Shown: piece after piece, positions 19,501-29,842 of the stretch
Numbering within the stretch: the first letter of the stretch is position 1
Layout of the letters: every line of letters begins with the position of its first letter
Assembly: GCA_024704765.1 (NCBI GenBank)
Contig: JAKMXF010000133.1
Span: 434,001 to 498,000, forward strand
Reading direction: 5' to 3'
Length of the DNA stretch: 64,000 nt
Origin: Oopsacas minuta
Taxonomy: Eukaryota; Porifera; Hexactinellida; Lyssacinosida; Leucopsacidae
Made by a program: the position numbers and the translations under genes
The notes under the pieces: model-generated
Database searches by the model: none
What the model was told of the DNA's origin: nothing
The model's input: the letters and a program-made list of their open reading frames with translations, nothing else

Positions 19501-21696
19501 ATGGCTCTTACAGATCAAAATGACCTTTTTCATGCGTCCATTTGCAAAGTAAAAGATTGTCCAAATAGAATTTCAAAAACTAGCATTATACTCAATTGTT
19601 TTCACACAATCTGTGCTTCGCATATACAACCTGGGAATAGAATTCTTTGCTCAGAAGAATCATGTTACCAAATGGGACCAGAAAACTCATGTTTTATAAC
19701 CGTGCCTGCGACAACACATAGATGCCCGAACCCAGTAAATACTCGGATAGCTGATCATATATTGTGTCTTTATGATGCCAGATGTAATGGCAAGAAGTGT
19801 GGGGTATGTAGTGTTGACGATGAAAGTTTAGAATTTTGTACAACATGTCCATCCATATTATGTCACACTCACAGACAAGTGCCGCATGAGAGATATGGAA
19901 AGGACCATGTCTTTGTCAATTTGAATCTGACTAATGAAGAAATTCTCAAAAGTGCATTAAATAGAAGAGGGAATAATAACAATAACAGAAAATTGGAGGA
20001 ACGAATTGATGATATACAAATGAACAAAGAATCCATTGACATTTCATTAGTCCGTTTAGAAAATTCAATGAATCAAATACACAATAAAAGAAGGAAATTG
20101 ATAGAGGAAGCTGAAAATAGCTTTGAGGAAATCAAGCTACATATTGAGAAGATGAAAGAGCATTTAATAGAAGATCTAAACTCGAAATCTGACATATATC
20201 TTAGAGAACTTGATGAGAAAAGCAAAATCTTGAAGTTTAAATCCTCCGTAGCTAGTAGAGCACTTGCATTAACTAGATTAATATATGATTCAGGATTGAA
20301 GGTAACTGATAAATTTGTGAATATGCTTTCCAACAATAGCCTAGCTTCCGCGAGACATATGTTTGAAATACCTCCTGTGCCTATGGAACATACAAATCTC
20401 CCAAAGATACTGACAAAAGTACAAGACCTATTAGAAGACGTTCATCCCGTGAATCATAATTGTCCTACAGATTGTATTACTAAATACTTCTTTCCAAAAA
20501 GTGGTCAGAAATATTGTATAAGTAGAGATATAACATATGACGAACAGATTGGGGAGGATGAACTTTTTGTGAAATTTACACATTTCCCTAATTTCGATGG
20601 GAGCGGGTCATACTATGCTGACTATGTTTGTCCACCATCACATCCTCCCAAAGATATTCCCACATTTCTAATAGTTCGACAAATAAATGAGTGTCCCAAA
20701 ACAATGAGCATTAGTTTAGCAGCTTTGAGAACATACGGTTGTGATATCAAGAAAATACACATTACTGCATGCACTGGAATTCACAATATGCCAAAAAAAT
20801 ATGTGATTAATTTCCTAAACCCCCCAACCAGTTTGTCAGTTTTCTCTGTAACACCTGGTTACCTGACTAGTTTAGCTAAATTAGATGACAAGCTGTTCGC
20901 AATTTCGAAAAACGGAAAGGAAATACTTCGTCTTGACTCCTCACCAGAGCTCATTACCCAGCAAATACACAGAGAAGTGCCGTTAAATTTGAAAATTGAA
21001 CACAGTTTTGGTTTAAACCATTTTGCAGAGCCGAAAGGAATCGCAGTATTATCAGGTCTAGTTTTCGTGTCTGACTGCTCACATCATGCAGTCTTCTTCT
21101 TCACAGATGATGGATCCTATCTGCATAAATCTGGGCATAAGGGTGCTAAGAACGGGCAGTTTAAGAGACCAATGGGCTTGGCAGGGGATCAGGAAGGTGA
21201 TAGAATAATAGTAGCAGATAGTGGTAATAGAAGAATTCAGATACTATTACTAGCTACTCAGGATTGGATATCATTTGATGTTGAAGAAAAGATCGATGAT
21301 ATTGATTTTCCTATTGATGTTAAACTCGATACATTTGGTTCTTTCTTCATCCTTACCAATTCAAGAGCTATCCTAAAGTATAGCAAACATTTTAAATATA
21401 TTTGCTCAGTATTACATTCAGGCACGATCAGTTCTATAATGCCTTTCTTCGCGATAGATACACATGACGTCATCTATTTGTGTTCTGAGAATAATGGATC
21501 TGTCTATATGATCAAACCTACCTGTGATGAAAAGTATAATTTGAATAAGATAAAAGGATTGCCTAATGATATTCGGCCTGTTGGAATGACTGTAGATGAA
21601 GAGGGGAGGTTGTACTTAACTCACAATAAGATGATCGCTTCTAATGAACAAGTTCCAACCAGCACACGAATATATGTAGTCACTCAACATGATTAG
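19501..21696 (+). CDS. TRIM-NHL-type protein B with weakened finger
   Basis: 731 residues from the first ATG, intronless. Its layout matches its divergent neighbour: Cys/His N-terminal finger, B-box, coiled coil, beta domain, NHL repeats. The N-terminal finger is less regular (CKVKDC, CFHTIC, then ASH instead of a second CxxC), so RING activity is doubtful. The B-box spans about 98-145 (CGVCSVDDESLEFC then CPSILCHTH). Coiled coil about 160-245. NHL repeats begin near 500; the clearest reads FKRPMGLAGDQEGDRIIVAD. It is probably a tandem-inverted duplicate of the neighbour that has diverged strongly. Function beyond a TRIM-like scaffold cannot be assigned. Confidence 0.8.
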   Translation: MALTDQNDLFHASICKVKDCPNRISKTSIILNCFHTICASHIQPGNRILCSEESCYQMGPENSCFITVPATTHRCPNPVNTRIADHILCLYDARCNGKKCGVCSVDDESLEFCTTCPSILCHTHRQVPHERYGKDHVFVNLNLTNEEILKSALNRRGNNNNNRKLEERIDDIQMNKESIDISLVRLENSMNQIHNKRRKLIEEAENSFEEIKLHIEKMKEHLIEDLNSKSDIYLRELDEKSKILKFKSSVASRALALTRLIYDSGLKVTDKFVNMLSNNSLASARHMFEIPPVPMEHTNLPKILTKVQDLLEDVHPVNHNCPTDCITKYFFPKSGQKYCISRDITYDEQIGEDELFVKFTHFPNFDGSGSYYADYVCPPSHPPKDIPTFLIVRQINECPKTMSISLAALRTYGCDIKKIHITACTGIHNMPKKYVINFLNPPTSLSVFSVTPGYLTSLAKLDDKLFAISKNGKEILRLDSSPELITQQIHREVPLNLKIEHSFGLNHFAEPKGIAVLSGLVFVSDCSHHAVFFFTDDGSYLHKSGHKGAKNGQFKRPMGLAGDQEGDRIIVADSGNRRIQILLLATQDWISFDVEEKIDDIDFPIDVKLDTFGSFFILTNSRAILKYSKHFKYICSVLHSGTISSIMPFFAIDTHDVIYLCSENNGSVYMIKPTCDEKYNLNKIKGLPNDIRPVGMTVDEEGRLYLTHNKMIASNEQVPTSTRIYVVTQHD

Positions 21697-21875
21697 GGTT
21701 TCAATGTAGGACTTTTCTAACCAGGAAATTTGTACGTTGTAATATTGTAGCATCCTTGACTCCTATATTCATATTACTCCAGCATCTTATTTGGGATATT
21801 TTGTGTGTTTGTTACAATTATTTAATTTGATTGTTTACAACATCTATCTATGATATTATAAACTAGCTAATATTT

Positions 21876-23477
21876 ATGATGCAAGACTCTATCAAGGTAG
21901 GTGAGATACTTCACGATACGTTTACACGGTTAAACTCATCAGAACCTGTAGGGATATCTCATATATTTTGTGATTTGCTAAAGTACTATACAACTGAGCC
22001 CTTATCCGCTGGAGAGCAGATAATCCTATCCCATAGTTTGTTGGAACAAGGCATATTGGATATTGTATTAGATCTTCTAGTAACTGAAACTATTTACCTT
22101 GGTATTTATGTCAATTTATTGACCCTCACTGTAACGCTTCTGACAACTTCAAAAGATCCAACTATAATTCAGAATAAGTATAATATCAATGAGAGTAAAC
22201 TGAATAAAATCGTAAACTCTCTCTTCACAGCTGTGCACAATGCCCTCAATGCTCAGCTCTCAGATAGAGCAGACTATTTATGCCCGATTACTGGCCAATG
22301 TTTGTCGCATTTACAGAGTTTAGCGGAAAGTTTCGGCTCAATTCGATTGATGATTATCTCATCTCCGTCATTTTTGTATTTGATCGTTAGAGACGATGGT
22401 ACAGTTACACTCCCGATACTTTCTTGTTTGCATTCTCTTCTCAAAATCAGTATTGACGATTTAAAAACATTAAAATCCAATTTGGTGTACAATCTTCTTG
22501 ATCAGCTGATTTTAAAACTAGGCCAGAAAGATATGAAAATTGCTTCTAAATCTATCCAATCAATTCATATACTAATATTCAAGTGTACACAATTGCAACC
22601 AGATCGTCTTAGTAAGAGATACAAGGGTGTATCCCATGTCATTAAGAGATGGCAAGGAAATGATTTTGATGACATTTTGAGTGAAGTTATTTTCAAACTG
22701 GACCCTAGTGTTAGATTTGAGGACGAGAGGTATACTGCAGCGAGTGTCATACAAGCACATTGGAGGGGGTATCATAAGAGGAAACGATTGATTGAACTTA
22801 GGAAAGTTGTCATCAGTCTACAGTCTAGGATTAGATTCAAAAGGTGGACTAGTGTATTCAACCGTAGGTGTGAAAAAGCAAAGTTATTGAAATATTTGAT
22901 GAAAAGCGATCAGATTATGGATTACTCGATACAACAACAGACTGAAGTTTTTAAAACAGTTGAGAAGTTACCTGCTTACAAAATTCATAAATATTTTGAA
23001 AAGCAACGAAAAATGGCTGCTATAACAATACAAAACGGTTGGCGTTGTCATAAAAGTAAAGTACTACTGTTAAGATTGAGAAAGGAACGTGGAAGACTTA
23101 TGGAGACTAGTGCCATTACAATACAACGAGAATTCAGAAAATATTTGTTGAATCAACAAAAGAAATTTGAAATCGATCAGGAGATCAGAAACTGGAGGGA
23201 ATCCTACAAATCAGACTGGGATCATGGTGTGGAATTACTTAACGAACAACAGAACAAAGTTACTGAAATATTGAAACAGTATTATGAAGATTATCCAGAA
23301 AGTTGTCAACGATTACAGAATTGTCAAGATATTGTGAAAAATATAAAGCTAAGTTTTGATCTTTTGATAAACACTTCAAAACTTCCTGAACCTGAGACTG
23401 ATTTGAAATATTCTATACCAAAAACAAGAACAGAATCTCTAACTAAAAGCAAGATAAGCAAACAAGGGCGAACTTAA
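21876..23477 (+). CDS. IQCB1: IQ calmodulin-binding protein IQCB1 (nephrocystin-5)
   Basis: 533 residues, intronless; human IQCB1 is about 600. The first 280 residues are a helical, HEAT/ARM-like region rich in Leu/Ile. IQ motifs follow at about 287-305 (VIQAHWRGYHKRKRL), 379-397 (TIQNGWRCHKSK) and 411-424 (TIQREFRKYLL). The number, spacing and coiled linker between them match IQCB1. The known protein sits at the base of cilia, binds calmodulin and CEP290, and is needed for the ciliary gate. The tail ends in a basic Ser/Thr/Lys stretch. The first ATG of the frame was used. Confidence 0.78.
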   Translation: MMQDSIKVGEILHDTFTRLNSSEPVGISHIFCDLLKYYTTEPLSAGEQIILSHSLLEQGILDIVLDLLVTETIYLGIYVNLLTLTVTLLTTSKDPTIIQNKYNINESKLNKIVNSLFTAVHNALNAQLSDRADYLCPITGQCLSHLQSLAESFGSIRLMIISSPSFLYLIVRDDGTVTLPILSCLHSLLKISIDDLKTLKSNLVYNLLDQLILKLGQKDMKIASKSIQSIHILIFKCTQLQPDRLSKRYKGVSHVIKRWQGNDFDDILSEVIFKLDPSVRFEDERYTAASVIQAHWRGYHKRKRLIELRKVVISLQSRIRFKRWTSVFNRRCEKAKLLKYLMKSDQIMDYSIQQQTEVFKTVEKLPAYKIHKYFEKQRKMAAITIQNGWRCHKSKVLLLRLRKERGRLMETSAITIQREFRKYLLNQQKKFEIDQEIRNWRESYKSDWDHGVELLNEQQNKVTEILKQYYEDYPESCQRLQNCQDIVKNIKLSFDLLINTSKLPEPETDLKYSIPKTRTESLTKSKISKQGRT

Positions 23478-23797
23478 ATATCACCATAGCATTGATATAA
23501 CAAATAAATGGATATATGCTTTAAGTAATTATTCATGATTTTTTCTTGTTTCAAGCATTCTAATACATAGGTCTTTGTACTCTAATATCATTATCAATTT
23601 GACAAAATTATTGGCGAATTTAACACGTGTTCTCTATACGATTATCAATTATAATACAATCAGCTGAGGTGTTTAGCGACCACTGTTGCATAATAATAAT
23701 CCAAATAATTTGCAATTTCTATTATATTGGGAAAGGTGTGTTTTATCAACTATGTTCGCCTTTATAAGTTCATGATCCATTGCATTAGTTCACCATT
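23478..23797. other. Spacer after IQCB1
   Basis: AT-rich; 3' UTR of IQCB1 and otherwise nothing recognised. Confidence 0.4.
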
Positions 23798-24030
23798 CTC
23801 CTGCAGCAAACCTTACAAAACCTATACATGTAGATAGAGTCTAGCACACTTGCGTACAGTTTGTTATTATTTGTTGAATTCAAACAAATTCATATATATA
23901 TTTAATGATTAGGCCATGTAAAATAAAATACTTGTTTCTCATCCATTTTTTTCTACGAAATAGGGGCGGAAGGCGGCATTTTATTTTTATTTTTGCATAG
24001 CTTAATTTTACTAATTTATTTAAACTATCT

Positions 24031-24185
24031 CGTTAATACGAATTTCTGATAAGACGAACAATATTCGTACATAATCAGGTCCCTACAATCGTACTTCAAT
24101 GGATATTACTCCGGTTTATGAGCTCCAGAAAGGCGAATAAATTTTAACAGTACGGTCCATTGGTGTTCGTATTAAGCTTACACTG
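24031..24185. mobile_element. Short inverted-repeat element (family C, copy 1)
   Basis: Shares internal blocks with the copy at 28972-29125: an early CGAA(C/T) stretch, a CAGGTCCCTA/CAGACCCCTA block, ATTACTCCGG/CTACTCCGG, and a right end GTTCGTATT followed by CACTG. The left end is eroded. No coding capacity. Confidence 0.5.
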
Positions 24186-24299
24186 TATATAGGAAAACGC
24201 GATTAATCTATAATTGTATATAATAATAATGATAAAAATAATAATAACAAATTTTAGTGCACACCCCAGGGCTGATTTTTGCCATGCAGGGAGGGGTAT

Positions 24300-24518
24300 T
24301 TAGGCCTGACTCGGACAGGTTTGAGTCTTGGACGAAAATTCACACCTGACGAAATCATCAACGGAGTGTATTCTAGCTTTACATCCTCGCACGTTACACC
24401 GCCACTCCTTTTTGATAGCTCCCCGATGGAAAATATACAAATATCCGTCGTGGGATAATTTGTTAGTCCCCTTTGAAGATTTGACTATTTGGAATGAAGT
24501 ATCGCTATTAGCAGACAT
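24300..24518 (-). pseudogene. FLYWCH zinc-finger fragment
   Basis: 72 codons. Residues about 9-50 fit the FLYWCH pattern: a VKSSKGTNKLSHDGYLY segment, then hydrophobic strands, then WRCNVRGCKARIHS with the two zinc-binding Cys. The H-x-H that should complete the zinc site is missing, and the frame stops soon after. It lies inside an inverted-repeat element. Probably a transposon remnant rather than a host gene. Confidence 0.6.
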
Positions 24519-24743
24519 TAGATACTTGGTGATAAAATATCCAGCTCATCCAATGCATTTTATATATCTCGAAATAATTTTGTAATTAGAGTTTATTTAT
24601 CTGTGAAACCTTTAAGTAACTTGTCAAATATACATTACATTGTACACAACTGTGATGTACGCAACTGTGAACTATAAACATTGTACGCAAATGTGCGGCT
24701 CCCTGTAGATATGTAGAGGTTTTTGTAAGGTTTGCTGCAGGAG

Positions 24744-25248
24744 TTCGTGTCTATTTTATGTAGCACAAAGGGGGGTTCAGAGTTCAGAATGTGGTCCATT
24801 CTTTGCATGGTTACGGGTACGTATTTCTGCTTACGTTAAACTGCAGCTGATCTGATCTATAATCAATTAATTAACGTCTATTATTACTCTGGACTGATGC
24901 AATATTGACTTACTTGGTAGACATTAATATTTGACCACAATTAGTAAAATTGAGCTTGTTAGGACTTTAAAATTATCTTCCCATAACTGTTTATATTGCA
25001 ATCTATGCCTTATTTTTTCAGTTCTAGCCTACGCCATGATAACACACTGCTCAAACTTGTATTGAACTACACAAGTTGATTGATCACGTAAGTATATTTT
25101 CACACATTCTTAGGGGTGGACTAGCGGACAACAATCGCTTGTAATTTTCTGAGGGTGCTAAATTTATCTGTTCATAACGAAGAGTATTTCTGTTTGATTG
25201 AATTATGTTTCTTAAGATTTATTCAAAAGCAATCGAGAGGGAGAGACA
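24744..25248. other. Spacer before the SERBP1-like gene
   Basis: AT-rich; presumably promoter and 5' UTR of the following gene. No other feature was recognised. Confidence 0.4.
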
Positions 25249-28200
25249 ATGGAGCACAACTACTCTGTTGCCACACAGAATAAGTATAGTTTTCTTGGAG
25301 ATGGGGAGGATTCAGGTGATATAGATGCTGATATGGCTGCTCTCAAACTCAGCAGAGAGAAAGAGAAGAAGGAAAAGGCCAAGAAAGGAAAAACTTCTGA
25401 AAAAACAGGTAATATAATTGCTGAACAGTGTTTAGATGAGATTTATTTGATTTATGCTTTCAGATTCCAAAAAGGAAGATGTACAGAAATCCCCATCAAA
25501 GCCACAAGGGGGGTCTAAAGGAGATGGAGGGCGTAACGCCTCAAATGACTTGAATCGGGGTGATAATTCAGTTTCTGGTAATAAACAGAAACCGAGATCA
25601 GACAAAACTCAAACTGGAGGAGATGATCAGCGGGATAACAGAGGAGGATATAGCAATTCCAATCGTGACAATTTCCGAGACGATAGAGGAGGACGTGGTG
25701 GTCAAGACGGTGATCGTCCTTATCGTAGAGATGGAGACAACAGGTCCTTCCATAGAGACGGAGATTCAAATGACCGCGGGCCTCGTAGAGATGACAGAGG
25801 ATATCGTAAAGAGGGAGGCTTCAATAGAGACAGGAATAATGATCGTAAGGAAGGGGATGGATTCGATAGAGGATCACGTGATGATAGGACCAGAGGTGAA
25901 GGAGGGCGTGGACCTCGTGAAGGGGGGTTCCAGCGTAGAGATTATGGTGATAGAGACAGGGGTGAGCGAGGAGGATTTGATAGAGATCGTGGTCGTCGTG
26001 ATGATCGAGATGGAGATCAGAGTGGATTCAGGTCAGACCGTAGAGATGGAGACAGAGGATTTCGTGGTGGTGATAGGGGAGATAGATCATTCCATAGTGA
26101 CCGGAGTTATAGGCGAGATGATGGCAGTGGAGGAGATCGTCCTTTCCGTAGAGATAATGAGCGGTACCGTCGTGACGATGAGAACCGGAACTTCTCCCGA
26201 AGAGACGAGGACAGAGACAGAGGCGGAATCAAGAGAGAGGATGGCGATCGTGGTGGTTTCAAGCGAGACAGCCGTTACGGAGATAGATATCGTGAAGAGG
26301 GTGGGGGACGTCCCGCAAGATCAAGAGACCGCTTGTCCGAGAGTTCAGATAAAGCTGTTGGAGATGACGTAGAAGCTTGGGATGACACTGGTGAAGAAAA
26401 AGACCACAGGAATGCGGAAAACCGTTACGTAAAAGGGAAATACAGAGCTGAAAAAGGGAAAGACAGTAATTTCCCAAGACGACAGTACGATCGTCAGAGC
26501 GGCAACGAAAAATCGTAAGTTTTGTTGAACACTTATTTCGAATTCTATCATATTTGTTTTTAAATTTGGAAATTACACGGCTATTTATTCGGACTATGTT
26601 AGATCTTTTCATGGATCCAGCAAACGGCAAGGATCTGGTTCATACAACTGGGGCGACGAGAAAGACGAACTAGAAGGGTAAGCCCTTATATATATTTTGT
26701 AAATATTTCCTGGTTTGATCTATTTTATCCTGTATCAATATGTATCAATTGTATTCTAGACAAGATGACGCTGATGTAGGGTCTGGTAAAGATGAAGAAA
26801 ACGGAGAACCAAAGCAGAAACCACAAACTAAAGAAAACGAGTAAGCAAACAATTGTCCTAATTATATAATGTTTGTTATGAATCATTTTATGAGTTGGTG
26901 TATTATGTATTGATTATCCCATTTCGTATCTACGTACGTGTTTACCCTTTGGACTCTCATTGCCATACACATACACGTATGTAATATACAATTGCTAGTA
27001 TTTTGTCTAGAATGTAATGTCTGTGTAAACATTCTAATTTGTAAGTTAATTGGGTCAAAGTACAAATATTTGAGGTATTTTTATCTCTAGGAATTCATAA
27101 TTTTCAGCCAAAAACAATATTATTTGCTTCTCTTACTATTTTGTTAATCTAATGATTGCTATTTCGATTGAGAATTAATCAATTGTGTTTCTTGAATATA
27201 TCTACGTAGTTGCAAATTGCAATTGTCGATAATGTGTGACGTATTTACTTACTAATTTCATGTATTTCAGAGCTGTTGATAAAGAGGAGAAGAAAGATAA
27301 TCAGGATAAGCCAGATGTCCCGACACGAACCATGGATGAGTATAAAAGGCAATGGGGAGATGAGAAGTTTGATTTCGAGTACGATATCCGTCAAGTTGAT
27401 AAGGAGAGCTCTAACACTAAATGGAAAGGAGCGAAACCTATTGCTCGTAAAGAAGAAAACTATTTTTCCCCATATTATGTAAATATTTTCTATACAACAG
27501 TCATATGTTAGCAGAATTTATTGTAGTATTTTGTATCTAGGAAGAAGTTGAGAAAGTAAAAACTTCTGGTCGTAAGAAGGAAGCCGTACAATTGAATGTG
27601 AGATTCTCAGAACCTCCTACTAAGAAGAGAGAAGGAGGAAGATGGGGAGATAGAGACAGAGATGGAACCTATAAAGATAAGTTTGGGGATAGACCGAGGG
27701 ATAAGGAGCAATTCGGTGATAAATCAAGATTTGGAGATAGGCAGAGAGATAGTACTCTTAGAGAAGGATTTGGAGATAGGAATAGGGATAGGAACGGTTT
27801 GGGGGATAGGGACAGTGATAGAGATAGAGAAGGGTCTAGGGGAGGCTTTGGAGATAAAGATAGGGACAGGGATAGAGAAGAATCTAGGGGTGGATTTGGA
27901 GACAGGAATAGGGATAGAGACGGTCCTCGTGAAGAATTTGGAGATAGGGACAGAGGTCGAGAAGGGTCTAGAGGAGGCTTTGGAGGCAGAAATAGAGATC
28001 GTGACGGTCATCGTGAAGCTTTTGGGGATAGGGACAGAGGTAAAGAAGTTTTCGGCGATAGGAATAGGAATCGAGATGGTCCTAGAGAAGTCTTTGATAG
28101 AGACAAGGATAGAGATGGAGGTTCCCGCGGTGGATTTAGCAGGGATAGAGATCGTGACGGTCCACGTGAAGGACTTGGAGACAGGAATAAAGATCGAGAC

Positions 28201-28641
28201 GGCTTTGGTGATAGGAATAGGGATCGAGACGGCTTTGGTGATAGGAATAGGGATCGAGACGGCTTTGGTGATAGGAATAGGGATCGAGACAGCTTTGGTG
28301 ATAGGAATAGGGATCGTGACGGCTTTGGTGATAGGAATAGGGATCGTGACGGCTTTGGTGATAGGAATAGGGATCGTGACGGCTTTGGTGATAGGAATAG
28401 GGATCGTGACGGCTTTGGTGATAGGAATAGGGATCGTGACGGCTTTGGTGATAGGAATAGGGATCGTGACGGCCCTAGAGATAGAGAAGGAAGGGATGGA
28501 GGATCTCGTCGAATTGGAGACAGGGACAGGGAACGCAGAGGAGCCTACAGGAGAGAGGAGTATGAACAGAGGGATGAACGTCCTAGAGATAAGGACTACA
28601 GTTTTAAAGAGGAAGAATTCCCTTCTCTTGCAAACAAATAG
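25249..28641 (+). CDS. SERBP1: SERBP1/HABP4-family RNA-binding protein, Arg-Asp repeat expanded
   Basis: Six exons: 25249-25408, 25464-26514, 26603-26677, 26760-26840, 27271-27478, 27541-28641; all junctions keep frame (891 residues). Family signatures appear in order. The N-terminal segment NKYSFLGDGEDSGD corresponds to the NRFDQLFDDESD of SERBP1. A central RQGSGSYNWG corresponds to GGSGSHNWG. TMDEYKRQWGDEKFDFEYDIR with a following WKGA corresponds to the TLDEWKAIQ block, and EEFPSLA lies at the very C-terminus. The family binds the mRNA channel of idle 80S ribosomes together with eEF2 and also binds mRNA. The protein is more than twice the usual length because of two long Arg/Asp/Gly tracts: residues about 75-400 and a C-terminal one with nine 30-bp repeats. 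It is probably intrinsically disordered and able to form condensates (inference). Confidence 0.85.
28201..28470 (+). repeat. Coding tandem repeat, 30 bp x 9
   Basis: Nine near-identical units encode GFGDRNRDRD. Only a G-to-S change in the fourth unit and a synonymous change (CGA to CGT, after the fourth unit) separate them. A diverged tenth unit precedes the array (28171-28200). Near-identity of synonymous sites shows recent expansion by unequal exchange or slippage. Confidence 0.95.
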
Positions 28642-28971
28642 TTCTCTCCTTCTGTCTCTCCCTCTCTCGTAGCTCTAGTTATCATCAGTCGTCTTACTTT
28701 CCACTCTTTATCTAACTGAGAGGGCGTATCTCTACCTGAACAATATTTTAGTTATCTATATCTACCCCATAGATAATCCATAGATACTTGGGTGTAGTAG
28801 TTCTGTTAATCTAATTTGACATTCTATTCTCTCTATCTTGTGTATGTGTATTGTCGTTCTAATTCCATTATTGTTATATCCCTTTGTGAAAATTTAATAT
28901 ACAATCGAAAGGGAAGTTCGCGTGTAAATGGCAGGCGCATGCGTTCATTGTATACGTTATGTAATTACATA
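28642..28971. other. Probable 3' UTR of the SERBP1-like gene and spacer
   Basis: Starts with a CT-rich tract right after the stop codon. TCTACCCCATAGATAATCCA and a nearby inverse make a weak hairpin at about 28757-28795. No gene is seen. Confidence 0.4.
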
Positions 28972-29125
28972 CAGTGGATCTCGAATACGAACATCGGAAC
29001 ACGGTTCTATGGACTAATAATTGCACCAAATCAGACCCCTATAATGTTTATTCAATTGGTACTACTCCGGATAAAGCGAATATATTTTGACGTTCTTGAT
29101 GTTCGTATTTGTCGAAGTTTCACTG
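28972..29125. mobile_element. Short inverted-repeat element (family C, copy 2)
   Basis: Left end CAGTGGATCTCGAATACGAA, right end GTTCGTATTTGTCG then CACTG; the CGAATACGAAC core is inverted between the ends. TA precedes the left end. The pattern resembles pogo/Tigger MITEs. It shares blocks with the copy at about 24.1 kb. Confidence 0.55.
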
Positions 29126-29842
29126 CATTTATTTTGTCCCCCTCCAAACGGCTAAGATTAATAAACGCTAATATTCGAAGGAATTCCGTATTTTCTGTCA
29201 GTTTTCTATTGCTAAAAGTCCTCTGACCTCTAAAACAATTCGTGAGCTGCATGTCTACCTTACCAGCTGTACAATATACATTATCAGCTATCATACCGAC
29301 TATTATGATAATTATTATTCCTTAAGTATGTATGTACTTGCAATTGTGTTCATATACAAACATCTAATCATCAGTCAGTAGTATATAACTCACTTATTAT
29401 ATAATCAGGAGATTGGTTAGCTAGGGCATAAAACTGTATTTGTAAATTCTATTTTGATTTTAGTTAACTTTTGCAAGAGCTCAAGTAAGTATTGCTGTCT
29501 GAATTTTGTTTACAGCTAAATAATCGTGAGCACAAACAACAAATTATGTAATCATAACAATTTGGAACGGAAATTGTAACTATTTTCTTTTATGGAAATA
29601 GAATGATGTAATTCTTATTTAGAAGCTTTTATGTGATGATTGAAACAGAAAGGATTGGATTACTTTCTTATTCGTAGAAACAAACATTTTCACTCTTAAG
29701 TAATCTGTAATAGCTCAACTTGTTCAAATTACAGAATATTGTGTATTACTGTTCATTTCGCTATGGGACTTTCCAGTATTTCTTATATAAGCTTGCTCCA
29801 GTTTTTATAGGCATTTATTAGGTTTATTGAATTTAGTTTGTG
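29126..29842. other. Spacer before the MAST gene
   Basis: AT-rich; presumably the MAST promoter and 5' UTR. No other feature was recognised. Confidence 0.4.

Larger units (their letters stand above)
23798..24743. mobile_element. Inverted-repeat element with FLYWCH fragment (MULE-like remnant?)
   Basis: The arms 23798-23857 and 24683-24743 are imperfect inverted copies of about 60 bases. Both begin CTCCTGCAGCAAACCTTAC read inward and end in TGCGTAC. Between them lies a FLYWCH-type frame on the minus strand (24300-24518) and a family C copy (about 24031-24185). FLYWCH fingers occur in Mutator-like transposons, so a decayed, non-autonomous MULE is a reasonable guess. No transposase and no clear target duplication were found, and the outer limits are uncertain. 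Confidence 0.5.

Noticed and set aside
25560-26372. 270-codon open frame overlapping exon 2 of the SERBP1-like gene
   Set aside because: Low-complexity shadow of the Arg/Asp-rich coding sequence; it lacks any family signature.
28201-28470. Regular repeats, considered as a CRISPR array
   Set aside because: The units are contiguous with no spacers and encode protein in frame within a eukaryotic gene.
27662-28672. 336-codon open frame overlapping the SERBP1-like last exon in another frame
   Set aside because: It is a by-product of the repeat: the same 30-bp unit read in another frame gives monotonous Ile/Gly/Val/Glu. The conserved blocks are in the frame annotated.
28816-29226. 136-codon open frame downstream of the SERBP1-like gene
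   Set aside because: Runs through a MITE-type element, has no protein family features and lies partly in the probable 3' UTR.
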